A stretch of 64,000 bases of DNA from Homalodisca vitripennis (taxonomy: Eukaryota > Arthropoda > Insecta > Hemiptera > Cicadellidae). The first letter of the stretch is position 1; the number at the start of each line of letters is the position of its first letter. The stretch lies in assembly GCF_021130785.1 (NCBI RefSeq), contig NC_060209.1:21289501-21353500 (forward strand), read 5' to 3'. Below are positions 12,813-25,600 of the stretch, in pieces. The position numbers and the translations under genes are program-made. The notes below the pieces were generated by a model. That model searched no databases. It saw nothing but the letters and a program-made list of their open reading frames with translations, and had not been told where the DNA came from.

Positions 12813-14690
12813 TTTTAAAATTCCAACTTAGAATAGGTTTTTTATTATCATTACACTAAACAATTCACAATAGCTGACCAGTGCAAACTTTTGTTCCATG
12901 CTGTGTATCGGTTAAATCGAAACTCGGAAGCTAAAATCCGAGGTCAGAATCGAAAGATAAAATTAAATTTCCGACAAGAAAGGTCCAGTCTCTTTTTCTC
13001 GTATCTCTAATGGTTAAGCTACAAAACGCCCTCAAAGTCCAAAGTTTGGTTGAATCCGCAATGAATCAATAAAATAGGTCTACTTTAAACTTCCAGATCC
13101 CTAATCTAATGCTCGGACCTGTCTCCGAATTCCGCTTATCCCCGCATTTAGCCAGCTCCCTAATCAAGGGCCTGGAGGCGCAGCCCCCAGCGAGCCGAAG
13201 GCGAGTATTTTACTTAAATAAACGTGAATGTCATATATCGTAGACCTTAGATCAAGTTTAAGAATGCAAACAACTATGTTTCAAAAAAGAACAGAGAACA
13301 GAACACTGTTCAATATTTTATCGCAATATTTGCATCATACTTTTAAAAGAATATAAAAATAATATATCTTATTACAAGAGCACTTATAGTTATTGAATAT
13401 TCACATCAGATATGGTTCCTTTAAAATAATGAACATCCTGGACTATACCTAAGTTAAAAAATTGGCCTATCTTTTTGTAGACCATCATCCATTTGATGTG
13501 AAGAGTCAATAGCTGCCTTAAAAACTAGTTCTTAAGTCCAGTATTGATTTACTAAGTTTAACTTTCACAACTTAATCCAACACAAAAATAATTAACCACC
13601 TAGAACAGGACCTACATTTTAAATGTTTCACAACTCAAACCAGCGTAACTTTTTAAAGAGTGAACCTTTTCATATTTGCAGCATCGTACTCTACTAATAA
13701 AGACCTAAATTTAATGTACTGCTCGGCCTATGCTCTAATTAAAGATTTACTTCTGACTCCTTGCGGGTCATCCTCCTGATATCAACAAAATTTCAACTAC
13801 TTCAAAAAGTAGATTTATAGGTGTGTAGTAATGAAATATTAAGTTTTTATTACTTTACCTGTAATCTTTCTGGAGTTACAAACCAAGTGGGGGTCTTTTT
13901 TTACACTCCATACAGGAATGAGACCTACATAATTTCTATAAGTAAATATTATATTAGCGGCATATCAAAAGTATTAATACTATAATTAATACTTTTAATA
14001 CATAAAAAGTACCGTAATAATAAAGTAAAGTAAAGTAAAATAATAATAAAACTTACCGTGTATGCGTAACGAGTAAGTACGAAATGGTCACGTAGATGAA
14101 AAGTAATAAGTGGTCATGTTGAGATAAAAATTAAAAATAATTAAATTGCGACGTATTTTCCCATACTAAACTAATAATAACAATGTCATTACTACAAGAT
14201 TAACATATTCAAATGTTTAATAACATTGTATATTTTATTTTTTTTGCAGTAATTTGTTTAACTAAAAGATAATCTAAAAGGGAGATGCTCCAGAAATACT
14301 ACGAACAAAAGTATTAGTATTCCATAATTAAAACAAGCTTAAAGTAGTGCATAAAACAGAGCACTCGTAAATCCAAGCACAACACTAAGCTGTCTTGTTA
14401 TTAATTTAAAAAAGGTTATTTTAAACGAGCTTGCGACTGCTATCATGATATTAGCAACAGTTAATAATACTGCTCTACCCTTCTTTCTCTTGCCAGTAAT
14501 TAAATAGAACTTCAAACTAATATTTCCTACAAATTAAAGTACAAGGAAATACCTTATTAAACTATTTCTTGCAATTTGCGTATTTTTAGATAGATTTAAT
14601 TATGTTTTATGAAGATCCTAAAACATTTATAAAATAAGCACTTTTATGATAGCTGGATATATTTTTCTACAGATGTTAAAGTTTTAATTT
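12813..14690. other. intergenic DNA with a small GC-rich patch
   Basis: Mostly AT-rich. The patch 13160-13207 (CCTGGAGGCGCAGCCCCCAG, then CGAGCCGAAGGCGAG) can form a short GC hairpin and resembles the GC-rich motifs found at ends of some insect repeats. No gene seen. Confidence 0.5.
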
Positions 14691-14827
<137 letters not shown>

Positions 14828-14849
14828 TTTGTGTGTCCTTTTTTTTTTA

Positions 14850-14948
14850 TACCCCCCCCCCCCCCCACCCCCCCCCCCCCCCACCCCCCCCCCCCCCCAC
14901 CCCCCCCCCCCCCCACCCCCCCCCCCCCCCACCCCCCCCCCCCCCCAC
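14850..14948. repeat. poly-C tract with regular A interruptions
   Basis: Almost 100 bp of C with single A residues roughly every 15-18 bases, following (GT)n and a poly-T run. The order GT, T, C is consistent with a decayed microsatellite cluster. Such tracts are prone to length errors in sequencing. Confidence 0.95.
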
Positions 14949-15059
14949 CAACCTCTACATTAACACCACCAACTGCTGTTCATCGATGGTAGTTGAGCAC
15001 TCAGGCAGAGAAACTCAAAGCCAAACTGCCAGATGCCACTGCCTGCTGTAACTTTTCTA

Positions 15060-15575
15060 GATGATGATCTGGGTTCTTGATTTCAGGATCAATAAAAGTC
15101 CCACGGGTTCGGAGGAAGTAAAAGGTCCACCTAGTCAGAGCCCTCCACGTGATCAAGCAAGGCTATTTACGTTTGCGAGGGCGCCAAACCCCCCAGGGCT
15201 CCGTTCGTGACGCACTACCCCTGCGCCATGCATCCTTTTGGCACGGGTCGTTTCACACCGTGAGATTAGGGAGCCCTTAGTCAATTAAAAGCAGTGTGTG
15301 GTACGATTCCGGACAGACCAGTCGAGACTGGTCATGGCCGACCTGGCACCACTGCTGCGCGGCCCCGAGGGCAACCGCCACGGAGAGTGCACAATCGGGC
15401 ACTAACCTATATCCTGGGGTTCTGTCGAAAACGGCCACCTCTTGCCGGACGCTTAACTAGCGTCTATCTGAGCCCAACCACTGGCCACCCGAACCAACCC
15501 ATCCCCTAGACCCCTAGTACCATTTTAGTAGAACATGAATTGTTGGATGGTAAAAAATAGATTACAATATGTAGG
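15060..15575. other. GC-richer block of unknown nature before a LINE
   Basis: Base composition differs from both flanks. The plus-strand ORF 15294-15509 is Arg/Pro-rich without a known motif. It could be the 5' part of the LINE remnant that follows, since spacing and strand fit, but no conserved residue proves it. Confidence 0.4.
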
Positions 15576-17863
15576 ATGGTGCAGCTTCTTTCTCGGCGGT
15601 CTTGTTCAGTAGTATTGGTAAAACACTGTCTAGGTGAAATTATACCTCCAATTTTGTTTATAACTAACAGAAGTCTCTGTCAGGGTTTATTTACATCCAG
15701 TTTGAAATCTTCAAGTTATTCCGCTACAAAAGAAAGGAGCACACAGAAGTTGGAACATTTTAGACTTGTACCATTGGTGTTTACCCTTTCAAAAATCGTA
15801 GAAAGATTGCTCTCGAATTAATCTTTGCATATAACAAATATCGTACTGAATCAACATCATGACTTCCTACAAAAGCAAACAGCTTTGGCGAATATGGTAG
15901 ATCATATTTTATACTAACTTGAGGAAAGAAAGAATGTTACTTGTTTGTTTATGGACTTGAGTAAGGCATGCAATTGCCTCAGTCATGGCATAATCTTGAG
16001 TAATCACACCTCTCTCGGGGTCCAGTAGAATGCTCGGTTTTTGTTTGACAGCTCTCTTAAGAGCCCCGGTCAACTGATAGAGCTTAAGTTTAACATCAAT
16101 AACATAAAAATCAACAACAGTGAGATATTTTAAATCTTAGTCACACGAGGTGTTACCTTCATACTTGACGGCCTATACTGAACAATACTGTAAATCTGTA
16201 ATGTATGCTGATTATACGGTTCTGTTAATATCAAACTCAGGGACAGATCGCCTACGAGACACACTAGGCTCGTTATGTGCTTAGAAGTGATACGTCCTGG
16301 GGAGTGGAGGTGGAAAGTCTGCCGAACATCGGTTGTCACAAACTAGGTGTATGAACACTGGCTGTCAAAAAGTACTCAATCACTACAGTTTTTCTCAAGT
16401 ATTTACATGCATAGCATCATTTTACGCATTCAGTTAAGTAGCATTCAGTTTAGTATAATTGTAATTGAAGAGCGATATAGAGAAACTAACCTTGTAAAAC
16501 ATTTAAAAAGGGTTGTCAACTTTTTAAATATCTTGATAATATCAACGAAAGTGGAGAAATGTGCTCATCTTGGCAAACAATACAGTGTCACATCTAGTGG
16601 CCCAGAAATTAAAAATAGTGATGAGGAAGCAAGTCTCACTGGAACAATTTTACACCGAGTTACAGTAAGGAACCTATCGCTGTTATACCACCAAGTGAAA
16701 ATTCACATTTACGTGTTTTAGTTCACAACAAACTGATAAGACATCTTTTAGTTATAACTACACATACTCTAAACTCCTATGAACATCTTTTGGTTATAGC
16801 TAATGAGGATACTTTTCTGCTTGGGTTTATTGCTCGAACAAGTCAGGTTATCAGATCTCTATGTACACCGATTATCCTCTGTTCTGTACAAGTCTCTCGT
16901 GCGCCCCTTGTTTGATTACTGCTCAGTTATTCGGGACCCCTTACCAGGCAGGTCATATTGAGCTATTCTACAAAATTCAGATGCATTTCGTTAGTCTCAG
17001 AGTCAAACCAGGCTGTAAATATTTTGACACCTCTGTAGTGGAGATTAAGAAGATTCTTGTTTTGGACTATTGCTTAAATAAAAAAAAAGAAGAAATACAT
17101 TTTTCTTTTCTTACATGGTTAATGGTTTCGTAGGCTGTCTTTTGCAATTGTCAGAATCGATTTCTCTATTCAAAGAGAAACTCAATTAAAATCAATTTTC
17201 CGGAGAAGATTGGAACTAACTAGTTATTCCAAATTAGACCAAAGAGTTATGCCATTAATTATGATACAAGATTAGAAAATAACTGCTGGCATGGATTTTG
17301 TTGCTGAAAACAACATATTTCTTGCTAATAAATTCTACCATTAATCATACAAAATCCATTTAAAATCAATTGGGGCTATATACTCTGACTTAGTGCGCAA
17401 ATACTTGAATATGGCTTACCATTGTGGAATCCTCATCAGAAATTCCTCATTGAGAAACTGGAGGATATTCAAAGAAGATTTGTCCGCGTGGAAGGTGTCA
17501 TGAAGGGCTATCCCTACCAGCAAGTTCCTATTGAGGACCTGTCTCGAGATCTAGGGCTCCATCCTCTTGTGAACAGCCGTTTTTCTGCTGATGTTGTGCT
17601 ACTATATAAGATCATCAACGGCAAGGTTTATTGTCCTGACTTATTGCATCTGGTCCAATTCGTAACTCCATCATCCACCCGATCCAGTGAACTATTCGTC
17701 AGGCAACACCGCCGCACTAACTATACAGCAAATGGTAAGATGGCCCGACTTCAAAGATTTGGAAACAATGATGCTTAAATAGGTGACTATTTTCACAGTG
17801 TAGCGGTGCACAAGACCAAAATCGCTGGACAATTATGTCGAAGGATATGTATGTATGTATGTA
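15576..17863 (+). mobile_element. broken non-LTR retrotransposon (LINE), plus strand
   Basis: Reverse-transcriptase traces run in order: LFTSSLKSSSYSATKE and LVFTLSKIVERLL (15690-15815); LFMDLSKAxNCLSHG, motif A, near 15945-15985; LGFIARTSQVIRSL near 16820; and the C-terminal block 17422-17778 (NPHQKFLIEKLEDIQRRFVR, DLGLHPLVNSRFSADVVLLY). The element ends in a (TATG)n tail at 17846-17863. Many stops and frameshifts. 16740-17400 may be a second, overlapping LINE piece. Clade looks jockey/CR1-like. Confidence 0.8.
17422..17778 (+). pseudogene. LINE ORF2 C-terminal fragment
   Basis: 118 open codons downstream of the palm and fingers region, typical of insect jockey/CR1-like elements. The final RTNYTANGKMARLQRFGN matches the family end but runs into a stop at 17776. 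Confidence 0.75.
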
Positions 17864-18429
17864 TGATACCCTGCTCTATCTTTCATTATTTATTCATATT
17901 CATTGATTTCATTGTTTGTTCTATTTATTATGATGTATTCATATCAATTATTCACGATTTGAATTTCCATCTGCATTTTTAACTAATGGTTATAATTTTT
18001 TGCATGTTACACCATTAACATAAACTAGTTTCTATATTTATCTACTTTTTAATTGCTTTGTTCAAGTGTAAAAATTGAGATTTCAATTGGAGTGTAAAAT
18101 AACAAACTAAAGAAACACTACATTCTGTAAATCAACTATTAATAAATTAAATTTGTGGATGTTATAGTTACTGAATTAATATTGATGACACGAATATTTA
18201 TTATTATTTGTTGCATTTATTAAATAGTGAATAAGCTGACACTCGTTAGGTTTTATTTTTTACATTGTTATTCTGACTTAACGTTGTTACTACTATTGTG
18301 TTTGCAAATTTATAAACTTTATGAGTTTTTTTTAGATTTTGCCAAATTAAGTCATTTTGATTCTTAGATTATGTGTTAGACATAAAAAATGATGAGACCG
18401 TTGTAATAAATACGTACAATCTTGTTCCT
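17864..18429. other. AT-rich intergenic DNA
   Basis: No coding signal or repeat found between the LINE tail and the possible RCC1 first exon. Confidence 0.5.
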
Positions 18430-18728
18430 CTGTGTCGTGATTAGTTAAGGAAGCTGCCGAAACATCGTGTGGATTTATTTTGGTTCTTTTCCGTTCCAGG
18501 TTGTAAATTCCAGAATCCAAAGTTCCTGTTCCAGTTAGTTAGTTGGATTTTTGCTTTGGCCTGAGTTGAACGTTGTCGGTTGAGCTGCTGTTTGGTAAAT
18601 GCCGGCCGTATTAATTTTGGAATTTAAAATACTTGATATTTTTGTGGAGTGAACGATAGTGTATTATTTATTGAACTTGGTTTTTTTTATTTAGTTGTCA
18701 TTTCGATCATATTTGTGCAGCACGAAAG
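18430..18728 (+). other. possible non-coding first exon of RCC1
   Basis: RCC1 coding exon 1 has a splice acceptor, so an upstream exon must exist. This stretch is less AT-rich than its surroundings and ends in a plausible donor (AAAG|GTAACT at 18728/18729). It contains one short upstream reading frame starting at 18599 (18 codons including the stop). Nothing else in the 22.5 kb upstream stands out, but the call is inference only. Confidence 0.3.
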
Positions 18729-21700
18729 GTAACTATGAGAAGTTCACATATAACCTTGCTTTTTGCTATTAAATCCTAACCTTTGAAGTGTCGAGTTGTG
18801 TAACGGTTTTTTTAAAATTTATTCTACCCCAGATTTTTTTGTTCTTACTAACTGTATTGTTAAAAATTAAAGAAAAATTTTAGAATATACGAGAATATTT
18901 TTCTGTTAAACAAAACACACAGACATTAGATTCATAAATTAAAGTTGACTGCTTTTCTAAGCAGGAGGTAAAATTTTAACCCTAGCTTAATCATTTTCAT
19001 GGAAATGGAGAACAAATATAATTATAAAATAAATTTGTCAGTATTAGATTAAATGTATGTTTAGCAATTAAAACATTAATTGTCCAAACTTTCATCTATT
19101 TCTAATCAAAACCCACTGTGTAATTAAAATGAGACCAGATATTATAATTTTAATATTATGTTTAACTATGAAATATTCTTAAATTAAATGGGCATTTCTT
19201 GTGAAACAAAGAAATTTACAAGAGCAATTAAGAAAAGCATCCATAATATTTTATGGAATTAATACTTATTTAGCTTGGTTACAATACGTAGGCTACATAA
19301 CTGAGTTAACTCATACCCAGTTAGGGCAAGTTAGGCCATTATTCAAGTGACAATACTCCATATATGTATGTTATGAGTATGTTGTGTAAATTTTGAAGGA
19401 GAAGTGTTACCTGAAAAATTTCTATGGCTGAAAAACAATCGTTGCCTTTATGTTATCAATATTGAGGTTTTTAGTTGCATTATATTTTATGTTTATATTT
19501 CGTTGGTTTTGTGTCAGGTGAAGGCTACAAAAGAACTATTTGTTATGCTGTTGTATCTATTGCACGATAGTGATTCTCTTCCCTTTTTTTGTAATTGATT
19601 ATTGATCAATTTATTGCCTCAACCCTTTGCGATTCGGTCGTCGACTATAGGTCGACCGCGGCAGTTTCGCTGAACGCTCGCATGTCGACAATAGGTCGAC
19701 CGGATATTAACTAACAGAAATTAAATACGACCTGAGGACAGTCGAAGCAATTTTTATTGAGACCTCAAAGGGTTAATGAATAAAAAGTATTTATCAAACT
19801 TATTTGTATTAGGTGCTCTAATCAAAAGTTAACATTACATTAGGTTGTCATTTTACCTTTCCCTCATTACCGCACATTGAACAATTTAAAACTATGGTTA
19901 ACAATTTAGATAGAGTACAATAAGTGGATCCAGTTTTTACATAGCTTATTACAATCACCGATACTTATATATAGAATAACAGAACTATCAATCGATTTTA
20001 ACATATTTGAAATACTAAATTAAAGTCACATGTTTCAAATTAATAGAAATAGTTTAAACAATTACATAATGCCATAAATAATATAGGAACCATAACCATT
20101 AAAATTTAGACTGTTGATAGGAAAAATTACATTTAAATATAAAGAAAACATAACAACAAAACAAACATCTTAAAACCGAGAAAGACACAGTAAATAATTT
20201 TTTAGTATTTAGTTGTATCTAAAGTTAACTATCTTTTTTATTTAAAAGAATTCACTTGTAGAACAAATTGTGTTTGGAATATGAAAATGCATTCAAATTA
20301 ATTAGGCTACTTTTGGTTGATTATATTAGTGGATATATTAATAAAATACTGTTTGATAATATCAATATAAAAACCGTGTCCGCTTATCGTACTCTACCCA
20401 ACAATTTGTTATAACAGTAGGCTATAGTCTATGTTTAATTCCACAAACAATTATGTGCTACTCAAAACATTTTTTTCCGATTTAAGGATTGTTGTGGCTG
20501 ATACACCTTTAAAAAAGCATGTTGAAAAGTTTGTCTACCACACTGCTACTACAGGTAGCATATGCACCATTTTGAAGTAAATTCAAACAACATAATTTTT
20601 GAATAGAAAGTATAGAGATTAGGCTTACATGCCATTTTATTTGTGAAGAAGTGCTGATATGAAGATACCTATCCTCTGGCAGTTAAATAGGTTTCTAGGC
20701 TATTTGAGTAGTTTGACCCCTTGGTCAAACCATTAAATTACTCTTTGCAATATTTAGCCTAAAGAGTGATTATTTTTTTAGAGACTAATTTAAGTGGTTG
20801 TATGAGTTAAAATGTAAGACAGACTTTTCAAGTTCTTAACCGTGTTTCATGAACTTAACTTTAGTAAAGACAAAAAACCAGTACAATTATCTACATTACA
20901 TTTTGTATTTGTTGTGGTTTTTAAAAATTGTGAATTATTTTGTGGACAAAAATAGTAGCCTAATTTATATTTGGAAACCAATACCACGATTTGGTTACAG
21001 TAAAGTCTTGAAAATTTGAGGTAGATGGACCGAGTCTATCTCAAATTATGAAAAACTGGAATTACATGGATCATCATGAGAAAAGGAGGGTGTTAATTAA
21101 AACCACTGTTTGTAGGTTAAGTAATTAATTATTAAATTTTATTAAAGTAAAATGAAGTATAAAAGAGAAAAGATAATCTAATGTTATATACAGTAGACAA
21201 GTTTTATTTAAAAAGTCTGCTAATAGATTTTTGTTTTCACCACATTGCAAAACTTGGAAGCAGCGATATCCCTCTAGCGTCGAAGTAATGTAGTGTTGGC
21301 TGCAGTTGCTTCTGCTTGTTGTCCTACGTAGCTTAAGCTGCATCTAGCCCAGCGTAGCCTTTACTGTGTGTGCCGTACAGTCTCTTGCACAATTTTTTCA
21401 TCATGTAAATCAGGAGTCAGTCACGTAACAAACCATTCGCCCTACTTTGCAGGTTGAAGGCACTGTTTACAAGTGTTATTTATTGCTCTATATATTTTTT
21501 TTTACCATATAGAACCTCGAGTATCCTGTAAGCTCAACCTATTGAACTTACTAAGACTCTACTGTATATGGTTTATATAGCCTATTCACTTAGTACATAT
21601 TTAGGTAAATATTAATTGGATTTTCTGGCTACCATTCCTGTTTCAGGAATTATTTTTTGATGGATTTTATGGACAATTTTAAGATACATGTCTTTCTTTT

Positions 21701-22508
21701 TGTTTTCAGTGGGTTTGTATTTGTATTGTTTTATCAATGTCTAAGTATGGAAACAATGATCATCCAAATAAAATACAAGAAGAATGGCTCTTTGAATGTG
21801 TATAGTTTTCAAATTTAAATTCTTAATCTACCAGCCTAACTATTTGATTATGCTTGGCTGTACAAAATCAGCCTGTGCTGTATTATATCATATTTTTAAA
21901 CACATTATATCTAGTTTTTAGAAATATAATTTGGAATTCAATAACTTGTTTATTCAACCAAAGTAACACAATTACATACATTGGTCATGTCAGATAACTT
22001 CTTACAACAGATTACAATCGTCAGTAAATTAACTAAAACAACTTGATCTCTTATGATATTATAAAGCTACCAAGTTGTCCAATTATCCGTCAGTCAGGAA
22101 TTCACGGACGCTGTAAAAACATTTACTTACTCTTACTCTTACTCCCAGGGCCATTTATATCGGAGGTTTAAGCCTTTTTCTAAATTTTAAATGGTTTGAC
22201 TCTGCTTTGAGGTGCATATGGAGTTTGTTGAAACATGGAACCGATTCATCATCCAAATAAAACAAGAATAATAAAATGCAGAAGAAAATAGCCAGTGATT
22301 AAGGCTTTGAGAATTTCAATTTTAAAAGTAGCACCTAAAAATTGAAAGATCTATTCCTTCTACAATTGGACAATTATTCAAATAAAAAAAAAAAACTAAA
22401 AATATGTTTCTGCAAAAAAAACAATTTGTTGATTGTATGAATAAATTAAAACCTACAAAAAGATTTATACAGTTATTTATTTGTATTTCTTCTTTTGTTT
22501 TTTTTCAG
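18729..22508. other. upstream RCC1 intron or intergenic DNA
   Basis: AT-rich. Contains one small TTAA element (listed separately) and a perfect short palindrome, TTTGACCCCTTGGTCAAA, near 20712. No coding exon was found; short ORFs at 19404 and 21125 have no motif. Confidence 0.45.
19619..19776. mobile_element. short TTAA-type MITE (piggyBac-like), 158 bp
   Basis: Starts (T)CAACCCTTTGCG and ends CTCAAAGGGTTAA, so CCCTTTG forms the inverted end and the right flank is TTAA; the left TTAA has mutated to TCAA. Inside, ATAGGTCGACCG occurs twice in CpG-rich context. Too short to code. Confidence 0.65.
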
Positions 22509-22624
22509 ATTTAATTTTTAATCAATAATGCCAGTTAAAAAATCAGGAATGAAGAGAAAATTAAAAACATCGACTGATAAATCAGCCGTACCTGTGAAGA
22601 TTGGGAGGAGGGGCGTGTCTTTAG
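22509..22624 (+). CDS. RCC1: RCC1 coding exon 1 (start codon exon)
   Basis: The exon follows a T-rich tract ending in CAG at 22508 and has 19 nt of 5' leader before the ATG at 22528. It codes for a 32-residue basic tail ([13 protein letters not shown]...) and ends in phase 1 at a GTGAGT donor. The acceptor means at least one upstream non-coding exon. The tail is rich in Lys and Arg, as in other RCC1 proteins, where it acts in chromatin binding and nuclear import. The X-Pro-Lys signal for N-terminal methylation seen in human RCC1 is not exact here (Pro-Val-Lys after Met). Confidence 0.88.
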
Positions 22625-25600
22625 GTGAGTAGTGTTTTAAATTTTAATCTTCTGTATAAAGTTTAAGAATAAATTAGCCTGAATGAACATTAGTCTCTAT
22701 AGACAATATACTTTTGTTTAAGGTTTGAGATCAGAATTGAATACCTAAAAAGAAATGAGATAAATCCTAAATTGTTGAAAAAATGTTTTTGTTAGTTATT
22801 GTGTTTAATTACATAACAAGTAAGTTACATGTTAAACACGAGTAGGTAACAAAAGCCAGTAAATGTTAATAAGTTAAAGCATAATTACTTCAACCCTCAG
22901 TTCACAATAGTGGGGACCTCTCTATTCTGTCTAAAAATATCCCTATTAAACAATATATTTCACTAACAAGTACCTAATTTATTCAGCTGTAATACATATT
23001 TGCTGTAATAAATTTTACTAAATACTTCTTTAGAAATTACCAAATCTGTAACTAATTACAAAGTCAAATACCAATTTTTATATTAATTATCTTACTTATT
23101 ACAAAGTGCTCCAAAACATTTCCATTTTAAAGTCTAACCTGTTTAATTTATTTATTGTACGGTAAACATAGTTTTACAATAATTGACGCTAACAGTAACA
23201 TGACCCAGAAAATGCAAACAAGAGCAAGAACTAATAGAGAGTAATGCATCTAATTATATACAGGGTGTATATTATGTCTGGAAACACCCAAATATATCCT
23301 TTAATAATTTAAAATATTAAATTTGAAATCTCTTACAATCGTGATAGAGATTGGGCATCTACTTTTTGGAACAATGTTTTGTTATGTCACACCAACGGGG
23401 GACGTCCTGCCGAGGGTATCGTGAATATTCTTAATGGAAGCCTATACCTTGTGATACATAATTTTAAAGGTAATAGCTTACTGAATTGAATGCCACAAAA
23501 CCGCATCTCAAGGGAATTATTCTATCAGAAAATAGAGCATTTTTAGTATTTAAAATTTACTGATGTTCAACAATGTAATTTTAACATGGTTCTTGCCACA
23601 AAAATGTGTTACATTAATTTTTTAGCATTTATTTAAATGTTCAATTAAATAAAACAAAAATTTCATTTTAAGCTGGTTCTATTAGCACAAATTTGCCAGT
23701 TTTTATTACAGTACAATTATGGAAATACTTTTGTTATTGATTTCTTATTACAAATAAAAAAATAATGTATGCTGTTAGAAAAGTCTTACAACAAACGTTT
23801 TACCTGCATTTGGTGTCAAAGCAATTGTTCGAACTGTGTTCCTTCTACGGTTTGACAATGAGCCAATCTTGTGTAAAATGATTCGACAGAGTTGCCTAAC
23901 ATTTCTTCAGTTATCAAAGCAATCTCCTCTATAATCCTGTTTCTTAGGTCTTCCAAATTATGAGGCTTTCTTCTATAAACATTGGATTTTAAATGACCCC
24001 ATAGGAAATAATCGATTGGTGACAAATCCGGAGATCTCGGAGGCCATTCGATTTCTCCTCTTCGGCCAATCCATTTATGAGGAAACCTTAAATCCAAATA
24101 CTCTCTTACCTGTCTCCCATAATGGGGTGGAGAGCACCATCCTGCTGAAACCATTACATTATCAAAGTATTCTCCTGATGCAATTTGAATAGCTGGGATT
24201 ATTTCATTTTGGAGCATATTGTAGTAAAGTTCGGCATTTAAATTTCCATTGATGAAAAAAGGGTTCCAACAATTTTGTTACCTAAAATTCCACACCATAC
24301 GTTCAGTTTTTGTGGTTGCTGTGAATGGGACTCAGTAATCCAATGTGGGTTTTCACTAGCCCAGTAACGGCAATTGTGCCTGTTAACATTGCCATTTAGG
24401 AAAAAAAGTTGCCTCATCAGAAAATAGTATGTTGGTCAGAAAATCTCTATTGTCATCACATTTGCGCATCACAAGTTCACAAAACTCAACTCTTCTGTCG
24501 TAATCATCCTCACTTAACTGTTGGACTAAATGAACTTTAAATGGTTTGTATTTATTAATTTTCAAAATCTTACTCACAGACATAGGGTGCATATCATGTT
24601 GCTGTGCAGCTTTTCTGAGCGATGTATGTGGGTCTTCAATAAATGTTTGCAAAACATCTAGTGCATGTTCTTCATCTGTTGCAGATTGTATCCTACCCGA
24701 CTTTGGCTGATTACGTACACTCCCTGTCATTTCAAAACGCTCAATAGTTTTTGATATTGTTGAAACACTTATGGGATTCCTTTCTGGGAAAGTGTCATTA
24801 AACAAATTACAAACTTCCCGATAAGATCTTTGACGATCGCCATATCCTCGCATCATCAACAGAGTAAATTCGTTCTCTTTCAGACAATTCCATTAAAATG
24901 CCAAATAAAAACTGAACTACTGTTAATTAGATAACTTGTTTACAGCAATGCTTCAGAGACACTGATTAACTCGACAGGAATGATATGACCTTTGTCCATT
25001 TGTAATTCCCAAGCTTAGACCTGTCTAGTGAAAGCTCCATGCTCAACAAACTGAAACCTGTAGACCAGATGATTAATAACACAATAATGTTTCTTCATAG
25101 GCTAGTGACCTTTGTCTCTTTAAACCTTCCTGCTGACTGGAAAACACCAAGTACAGATTCATAAGTAATCAGAGAAAGTGACTCATAAGTTTTATTCATT
25201 GTAATAAAAACTGGTAAATTTGTACTAATGAAACCAGCTTAAAAATAAATTGTTTATTTTATTTTAATTGAACATTTAAAAAATGCTAAAAAAATTAGTG
25301 TAACACATTTTGTGGCAAGAACCATGTTAAAATTACATTGTTGAACATCAGTAAATTTTCAATACTAAAAATGCTCTATTTTCTGATAGAATAATTCCTT
25401 TGAGATGCGGTTTGTGGCATTCAATTCAGTAAGCTATTACCTTTAAAATTATGTATCACAAGGTATAGGCTTCCATTAAGAATATTCACGATACCCTCGG
25501 CAGGACGTCCCCCGTTGGTGTGACATAACAAAACATTGTTCCAAAAAGTAGATGCCCAATCTCTATCACGATTGTAAGAGGTTTCAAATTTATATTTAAA

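Noticed and set aside
18599..18652. Upstream ATG as the true RCC1 start
   Set aside because: The frame (MPAVLILEFKIL...) stops after 17 codons and is not related to RCC1 tails; at best a short upstream ORF.
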